Positions 7,188 through 11,078 of a stretch of DNA of 11,078 bases are shown one piece after another. The notes under the pieces were generated by a model that worked only from the letters and a program-made list of their open reading frames with translations, did not search any database and was not told the origin of the DNA. Positions within the stretch are counted from its first letter, which is position 1. Every line of letters begins with the position of its first letter. Origin of the DNA: an uncultured Thermomicrobia bacterium (GTDB lineage: Bacteria > Chloroflexota > Chloroflexia > Thermomicrobiales > JALYUS01); contig CALBSO010000061.1 in the NCBI GenBank assembly GCA_937968015.1, positions 1-11,078 on the forward strand. The letters run 5' to 3'. The position numbers and the translations under genes were made by a program.

Positions 7188-7223
7188 CTACGAACCCCTT
7201 TTCTTGTCCGAATCGTGGCTTGC

Positions 7224-7232
7224 ATTCTACCA
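7224..7232 (-). promoter_or_regulatory. Extended -10 promoter upstream of the second cupin
   Basis: On the minus strand TGGTAGAAT gives TGn plus TAGAAT (five of six), about 37 bases upstream of ATG 7187. It is enclosed by a 6-bp inverted repeat, TCGTGG (7213-7218) and CCACGA (7230-7235), that could be an operator. The first DnaA-like box is only eight bases away. Confidence 0.45.
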
Positions 7233-7239
7233 CGAATCG

Positions 7240-7934
7240 CTTTCCACAATGCACCCGCGTTATCCACTTCTGCACCATCGCTTTGTGGACAATCCGGATG
7301 GTGGATAACTCGACCGGCCTGTTCTCCTCACACTGACGCCTATGAAAGCATAGTACGTACGCGTCCATTTGACCAGAGGGTGGCCGGGCCGTAGAACATG
7401 GCTTTCCACACCCCGTGGGGATAACCGGCCATTTTCGGTGGATAAGTCGCCGACATTGTGGATAATCCGTGTGCAGGAGGTGGGCGAAATGGGGATGGCT
7501 CGGCCCGCTGTGGATGAGTAGCGGAGGGCGCGCCGCGTTCTCCCCACGATTTCGGCAAATGTGCCGGTTATCCACCAGCCGTGTGGATAGGTGGATAACT
7601 CTTCGACAGATTTGGGGAGGTTGTTTTTCCTTGCAGACACGGCGAAAATTGGGTTTTCCACGTTGTCCACACCCCCTACGGCGACGACGAATCCCCTGCT
7701 CTTTTAACCATAGGGAATTCCACCAACGGGTCGTATAGGTATCCCCAGCCACAAACCGGACGCGGTCGCGCGGTTGCAGGCGCCGCCGGCACGGGACAGA
7801 ATGATGGGCGATCACCGCGCGGAATGTGACGATCAATCCGTGCCCGTATGGCGTGAGATAAACACGTAATTTCCGCATTGCAATCGCGAAAATCGCCGCC
7901 GAGTTATGCACCGTTTCGTGGATAGCGTGGATAA
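7240..7934. other. oriC: Probable chromosomal replication origin (oriC), DnaA-box cluster
   Basis: Twelve 9-mers match TTATCCACA at eight or nine positions. On the plus strand they start at 7260, 7568 and 7663. On the minus strand they start at 7284, 7300, 7416, 7437, 7457 (perfect), 7509, 7582, 7590 and 7926. Weaker 7-of-9 copies lie at 7240, 7402, 7654 and 7917. Chance would give far fewer than one such match in this length. The densest part is 7416-7598. Somewhat more AT-rich stretches at about 7600-7660 and 7861-7892 are candidates for the unwinding element. Open frames across it (7171-7959, 7260-7670, 7340-7558, all minus) look like chance frames. DnaA would bind the boxes and open the duplex. 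No dnaA gene is adjacent in the window, so a plasmid or secondary replicon origin is not excluded. Confidence 0.8.
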
Positions 7935-7966
7935 CGGCGCCCGACAGATTCAGGGCCATACGGCGA

Positions 7967-8191
7967 TCAGCCGAGCCAGCGGTTCAGGTCGCCGTGGATG
8001 CTCCAGAGGATTTGCAGGATTGCCAGGGTGAAGATCACCGAAAAGGCGACGATAAAGAGATCGCGCCCCGCTTTGACGGGCCGGGTCGCGAAATTATAGA
8101 CCGGGACGACGAATGCGCCGTAGACTACCCCGACCGCCAGCAGCACAAAAACGATATTGAGTACGACCACGATTCTTTCCCTCATCCCCAT
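7967..8191 (-). CDS. Small two-helix membrane protein, 74 aa
   Basis: No family recognised. The translation has two hydrophobic helices: about 8-30 (VVVLNIVFVLLAVGVVYGAFVVP) and about 45-65 (LFIVAFSVIFTLAILQILWSI). A basic loop (RPVKAGRD) lies between them, and the short polar ends make it a typical small inner-membrane hairpin. The start is uncertain: ATG 8191 and ATG 8185 are both possible and neither has a classic ribosome site. A 13-bp inverted repeat covers exactly this start region (8185-8220), so translation may depend on RNA structure, or the true start lies upstream at ATG 8215. It lies beside the origin-like region, 32 bases from the last DnaA box. Confidence 0.65.
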   Translation of the reverse strand: MGMRERIVVVLNIVFVLLAVGVVYGAFVVPVYNFATRPVKAGRDLFIVAFSVIFTLAILQILWSIHGDLNRWLG

Positions 8192-8220
8192 GCCGGCGGA
8201 GAGGCCTGCCGGCATGGGGA
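8185..8220. repeat. 13-bp perfect inverted repeat over the start of the small membrane protein
   Basis: TCCCCATGCCGGC (8185-8197) and its exact complement (8208-8220) flank a 10-base spacer. Each arm contains an ATG on the minus strand, one of them the likely start codon. No T-run follows on either strand, so it is not a normal terminator. A translational control hairpin or a protein binding site would fit. Confidence 0.6.
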
Positions 8221-8272
8221 GTGTATCAGCACGTAGCCTCACGAGGCGAAGAACCGGAACTGGCAGCACGCG

Positions 8273-8306
8273 AGGCGGCGGGGAGCACTGCTCGCCGCCG
8301 CCTTTT
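8273..8306 (+). terminator. Plus-strand intrinsic terminator without an obvious upstream gene
   Basis: AGGCGGCGG (8273-8281) pairs with CCGCCGCCT (8295-8303). The inner part GAGCA-C-TGCTC extends the stem, and TTTT follows on the plus strand. No plus-strand gene ends before it, so it may end an unseen transcript or stop readthrough from the origin region. Confidence 0.6.
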
Positions 8307-8558
8307 CGCAACTATTCGATTGTGGTTGGGATGTGGCCAGTGAGGTGGGGCGCCTGCCCCGCAGGCAATCGGAGGGATTGCCATGTCCACACGATCAGTA
8401 TCGCACAGCCGCGCGCGCATTGCCAATCCCGGACGACAGATCGTACGCGGACAGCACGCGACCTACTACCGCACGCTTGACAATAACTGTATGATACATG
8501 CACTTGCGACATCCCAGGGTAGGGAACAACCGGGACTCAGACCGTGCATTCAGCGCCG

Positions 8559-8582
8559 AGGATGACCATCTCTGGTCGTCCT
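8559..8582 (+). repeat. Leader hairpin upstream of the solute-binding protein gene
   Basis: AGGATGACCA (8559-8568) and TGGTCGTCCT (8573-8582) form a 10-bp stem with one G-U pair and a TCTC tetraloop. No T-run follows, so it is not an intrinsic terminator. It would lie in the 5' leader if transcription starts upstream. Confidence 0.4.
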
Positions 8583-8706
8583 GTGGAATACGACGAACAA
8601 TCCGGCATCTCGGGCGACGAGAGGGGGGATGACGACGACACGCACAGGCGATGAAGACGAACCGGCAGGACCTCTGAAGAGCATGATCAGATTTCAGGGA
8701 GACGTG

Positions 8707-8761
8707 GGAGGAAACGATGGCTACGGTACTGAAACGGGGCAGGATATCCTGGGGGCGCGTC
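8707..8761 (+). repeat. First copy of an exact 55-bp repeat
   Basis: These 55 bases (ribosome site plus the first 15 codons of the solute-binding protein) recur without a mismatch at 11024-11078, the last 55 bases of the window. The bases just before the two copies differ (G against A at the first position outside). Confidence 0.95.
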
Positions 8762-10672
8762 AGTGCGTTCGCGCTGCTGACCTTGATCCTGCCGATGCTG
8801 CTCGCTGCCTGCGGTGGCAGCAGCGCGACGAACACGCCCGCACCGACGAAAGCGGCAGCCGGGACGACCGCACCGGCAGCGGCAACGACGGCACCGGCGG
8901 CAGCGACGACGGCGCCCGCAGCGACGGCAGCGACGGGTGGGACGGCAGCCTCGGCGACGAAGCCGGCGGCGAGCACGACCGCATCAAGCACAACGGCTTC
9001 CGCCTCGACAACGGCGAGTACGGCAGCAGACCCACGCGGCCCGGCCCCGACGAAGCGCGGCGGCGGTGGCACGCTGCATCTACTCTTCTGGCAGGCCCCG
9101 ACAATCCTCAATTTGCATGTCTCGCAAGGCACGAAGGACTCGGCCGCGTCCTCCGTTGTTGAAGAGACGCTGGCGACGATCTCCATCAACGCTGCGACGC
9201 CCGACGTGCCGATCCTCGCCAAGGAGATTCCCTCAGTGGCGAACGGCGAACTGGCGTCTGACGGCAAGAGTGTAACGTGGAAACTGAAGGACGGCGTCAA
9301 ATTCTCCGACGGCACGCCCCTCACCTCGGCCGACGTCAAGGCGACGTATGAATACGTGATCAAGCCGGAGACGGGCGCGACGAGCCTGCCAGCGTATACG
9401 AATATCGCGAGTATCGACACGCCGGACGCGACGACGGCGAAGATCAACTTCAAGACCGCGACGCCGCTTTGGTACTTCCCCTTCACGAGTGTCAACGGAC
9501 CCGTGCTGGAGAAGGCGCAGACAGAGAAGTGCCTCGCCGATCAGAAGAACTGCCCAATCAATACCGCCCCGATCGGCACCGGGCCATATAAGGTCAAGTC
9601 CTTTACGCCCGGTGACAACGTCCAGTTCGTCATCAACGAGAACTACCGCGAGCCGACCGCGCCGTACTTCGACGCGGTGGACTGGAAGGGTGGCGGCGAC
9701 GCGGGCACGGCAGCGAAAGCAGTGATCGCCGGGGACGTTGACTACGCCTGGAACTTGCAGGTGACGCCGGAAATCCTCAAGCAGGTGACGGACGGCGGGA
9801 AAGTGCTTGACCTTACTCCCGGTGGGGGCATCGAGCGCGTCATGTTCAACTTCACCGACCCGAACAAGGAGGTGGATGGCGAGAAATCTTCGATCAAAGC
9901 GCCGCACCCCTTCTTCACGGACCCGAAGGTACGCGAAGCATTCTCCTACCTCGTGGACCGCGAGGCGATGGCCAAGAATCTCTACGGGCCAGCCGGCGCT
10001 GCGACCTGCAACATCCTACCGAGCGTGCCGCCACAAACGAACTCGAAGAACACAAAGTGCTCCTTCGATGTGGCGAAGGCGAACCAGATCCTCGATGATG
10101 CGGGTTGGAAGAAAGGCTCGGACGGCATCCGCGCCAAGAACGGCGTGCAGTTGAAGGTCACCTTCAGCACCTCCGTCAATGACGTGCGCGCGAAGGAAGA
10201 GCAGGTCATGAAGGCCGCCTTCACACAGGCCGGTATCTCGATGGACATCCGGAACGCGGACGCCGGTGTCTTCTTCGGTCAGCCAACCAACGCGGATGCC
10301 GCCTCCCGGTTTGAGAAAGACCTGGAGATGTACACGAACAACCCCGGTGTCCCGGACGCCGAAGCGTACTTCGATGGCTGGACGACCACACAGATCGCGC
10401 AGAAATCGAATGGCTGGAAGCTGAACAATGTCCAACGCTACAGCGATCCGAAGTACGACGCGATCGTGGACCAGTTGAAGAAGGAACTCGACCCGGACAA
10501 GCGGGCGCAGTTGCAAATTCAGGCCAACGACTTCCTCGTCAACAACTTCGTCATCGTGCCGATCATTGACCGGAACTCCGTCAATGGGCGGCGGGCCGAC
10601 TTACTGTATACGGCCCCCACACCCTGGGACTGGAACGTCTGGAATATCGCGCACTGGCAGATCAAGAAGTAG
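8717..10672 (+). CDS. ABC transporter solute-binding lipoprotein, family 5 (peptide type)
   Basis: 651-residue extracytoplasmic lipoprotein that would capture peptides, sugars or similar solutes for an ABC importer. A basic N-terminus and a hydrophobic helix (about 15-31) end in the lipobox L-A-A-C at 29-32, so Cys32 is the predicted lipidation site. A low-complexity Ala/Thr/Pro/Ser linker runs from 33 to about 117 and contains three 7-residue repeats TTAPAAA/T. The family 5 domain follows: KFSDGTPLTSADV (about 195), GTGPYKVKSF (about 287), TDPKVREAFSYLVDREAM (about 401) and AKANQILDDAGW (about 453). ATG 8717 follows GGAGGAAACG directly. The domain is full length and ends in the usual Trp-rich tail. 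No permease or ATPase gene follows; instead a terminator comes at once. The substrate cannot be named. Confidence 0.95.
   Translation: MATVLKRGRISWGRVSAFALLTLILPMLLAACGGSSATNTPAPTKAAAGTTAPAAATTAPAAATTAPAATAATGGTAASATKPAASTTASSTTASASTTASTAADPRGPAPTKRGGGGTLHLLFWQAPTILNLHVSQGTKDSAASSVVEETLATISINAATPDVPILAKEIPSVANGELASDGKSVTWKLKDGVKFSDGTPLTSADVKATYEYVIKPETGATSLPAYTNIASIDTPDATTAKINFKTATPLWYFPFTSVNGPVLEKAQTEKCLADQKNCPINTAPIGTGPYKVKSFTPGDNVQFVINENYREPTAPYFDAVDWKGGGDAGTAAKAVIAGDVDYAWNLQVTPEILKQVTDGGKVLDLTPGGGIERVMFNFTDPNKEVDGEKSSIKAPHPFFTDPKVREAFSYLVDREAMAKNLYGPAGAATCNILPSVPPQTNSKNTKCSFDVAKANQILDDAGWKKGSDGIRAKNGVQLKVTFSTSVNDVRAKEEQVMKAAFTQAGISMDIRNADAGVFFGQPTNADAASRFEKDLEMYTNNPGVPDAEAYFDGWTTTQIAQKSNGWKLNNVQRYSDPKYDAIVDQLKKELDPDKRAQLQIQANDFLVNNFVIVPIIDRNSVNGRRADLLYTAPTPWDWNVWNIAHWQIKK
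8864..8926 (+). repeat. Three 21-bp imperfect repeats in the linker of the lipoprotein
   Basis: Residues 50-70 are three copies of TTAPAAA (the last ending in T) encoded by degenerate 21-base units. They form part of the flexible tether between lipid anchor and binding domain and may vary in copy number between strains. Confidence 0.7.
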
Positions 10673-10678
10673 GACTAC

Positions 10679-10712
10679 GTAGGGAGGGAGCCGTTGCTCC
10701 CTCCCTACTTCA
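10679..10712 (+). terminator. Intrinsic terminator of the solute-binding protein gene
   Basis: A perfect 13-bp stem, GTAGGGAGGGAGC (10679-10691) and its complement (10696-10708), has a CGTT loop. It starts six bases after the stop codon. The U-tract is poor (TTCATAT), but the stem is very stable. Confidence 0.75.
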
Positions 10713-10730
10713 TATCGTTCGCAGAGGGAG

Positions 10731-10765
10731 AAAAGGTGGTGGCAGACTGGAAGCCTGCCACCACC
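10731..10765 (-). terminator. Second inverted repeat, terminator-like on the minus strand
   Basis: GGTGGTGGCAG (10735-10745) and CTGCCACCACC (10755-10765) form an 11-bp perfect stem with a 9-base loop. Leftward it is followed by TTTTCTCCC. No minus-strand gene is supported upstream of it, so it may block antisense transcription or be a dispersed palindromic repeat. Confidence 0.45.
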
Positions 10766-11033
10766 GGGAAAACCGCGTTATGTCTGGACGCCAGGCGCGA
10801 AACTTGACAAACGTCCGCATACCCGGTACACATAGCGCCGCTATGTGGAACGAATGCCAGTCGTCGGGTTTCCGTCCCGTCGGTGGGCGCGAGACCGGGC
10901 CTGGGACCGTCACTTTGGGGCCGATGAGAGGAGGGGCTTGGCGCAGAGGCAAGTCATCACCAACGGGTCGTGACGAATCCTCGGGCATGCCGAGGAGTGG
11001 ATTCGACACTGAAGGGAAGATCAGGAGGAAACG
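10766..11033. other. Intergenic region before the second solute-binding protein gene
   Basis: No gene is supported here; open frames on both strands (10710-11009 minus, 10780-11049 plus) lack motifs and ribosome sites. It holds a promoter candidate at 10804-10832. A leader hairpin TCCTCGG-GCATG-CCGAGGA (10978-10996) lies there too, with an outer GAATCC/GGATTC pair (10975-10980, 10999-11004). The ribosome site is GGAGGAAACG. Confidence 0.5.
10804..10832 (+). promoter_or_regulatory. Candidate promoter of the second solute-binding protein gene
   Basis: A perfect TTGACA (10804-10809) is followed after 17 bases by TACACA (10827-10832), which matches TATAAT at only three of six positions. Strand and position suit the start at 11034. 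Confidence 0.4.
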
Positions 11034-11078
11034 ATGGCTACGGTACTGAAACGGGGCAGGATATCCTGGGGGCGCGTC
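11024..11078 (+). repeat. Second copy of the exact 55-bp repeat, at the window edge
   Basis: Identical to 8707-8761 and ending with the last base of the window. The identity covers ribosome site, start codon and third codon positions. Confidence 0.95.
11034..11078 (+). CDS. Start of a second solute-binding lipoprotein gene (partial)
   Basis: The first 15 codons, MATVLKRGRISWGRV, are identical to the start of the gene at 8717, with the same GGAGGAAACG ribosome site. The gene is cut by the right edge before the lipobox. Its upstream region is unlike that of the first copy. If real, it would be a tandem paralog with its own promoter. If the edge is an assembly overlap, what follows may differ. 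Confidence 0.75.
   Translation, partial: MATVLKRGRISWGRV

Larger units (their letters stand above)
8221..8716. other. Structured intergenic region upstream of the solute-binding protein gene
   Basis: No gene is supported in these 496 bases. They hold the plus-strand terminator-like hairpin at 8273-8306 and two overlapping small hairpins (8352-8366 and 8364-8382). A 10-bp hairpin with one G-U pair lies at 8559-8582. A TTGACA at 8477-8482 is followed by TATGAT at 8490-8495, but only seven bases separate them, so they do not form one standard promoter. The ribosome site of the next gene is GGAGGAAACG just before 8717. Confidence 0.5.

Noticed and set aside
7240..7934. CRISPR array or iteron set for the repeated GTGGATAA motif
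   Set aside because: The repeats are 9-mers in both orientations at irregular spacing and match the DnaA box. No longer repeat unit, unique spacers, Cas gene or Rep gene is present.
7171..7959. 262-residue minus-strand open frame spanning the origin-like region
   Set aside because: No ribosome site or motif; it is Arg/Cys/His-rich, runs through the DnaA boxes and into the cupin gene, and its third codon positions lack the GC bias expected of a real gene here. The first 80 residues look the least unnatural, so a short gene is not fully excluded.
8477..8495. TTGACA followed by TATGAT as a promoter of the lipoprotein gene
   Set aside because: The spacer is only seven bases, far too short for a -35/-10 pair, and neither hexamer has a good partner at the right distance.
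8395..9495. 366-residue minus-strand open frame opposite the lipoprotein gene
   Set aside because: It is the antisense reading of the repetitive linker (long Val/Ala/Gly runs) and lacks a start signal. It is a by-product of the GC-rich repeat.

Overview
The window reads as chromosomal DNA from a GC-rich, probably thermophilic member of the Chloroflexota, with class Thermomicrobia or a neighbour as the best guess. The guess rests on the style of the genes: a peptide-type solute-binding lipoprotein with a long Ala/Thr/Pro linker after the lipobox, a short ABM-type monooxygenase, GTG starts with strong GGAGG ribosome sites, and high GC. No 16S rRNA or marker gene is present, so the placement is an inference.

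Left part (1-3491): 1-364 holds no convincing gene but has a promoter-like element. A VIT/CCC1-like membrane protein with an N-terminal HMA-like domain (365-1270, +) is followed by a small antibiotic-biosynthesis-monooxygenase-fold protein (1417-1746, +). An MFS transporter runs convergently (1811-3055, -). The 436-base gap upstream of it is apparently non-coding, possibly with the remains of a decayed gene.

Middle part (3492-7187): an unrecognised 146-residue protein (+) is followed by a block transcribed entirely on the minus strand. Read in the direction of transcription, the block is a cupin (7187-6738), a small unknown protein (6658-6404) and an intrinsic terminator. Then come moeA for molybdenum cofactor synthesis (6125-4905), a second related cupin (4834-4436) and a small acidic protein (4268-3990). 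Extended -10 promoters lie upstream of the first cupin and of moeA, which suggests two transcription units.

Origin-like region (about 7240-7934): twelve sites match the DnaA box TTATCCACA in at least 8 of 9 positions, one of them perfectly, in about 675 bases without a credible gene. This is the most notable feature and I call it a probable replication origin (oriC). No dnaA, dnaN, rpmH or parAB lies in the window. A small two-helix membrane protein (8191-7967, -) borders it.

Right part (8192-11078): a structured intergenic stretch precedes a family 5 solute-binding lipoprotein gene (8717-10672, +), which is followed by a clean terminator hairpin. The last 45 bases begin a second copy of that gene. 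The final 55 bases of the window, covering the ribosome site and the first 15 codons, are identical to 8707-8761. This means either a tandem paralog or an assembly-graph overlap at a contig end. I found no CRISPR array, tRNA, rRNA, transposon or phage gene, and no convincing new multi-gene system.
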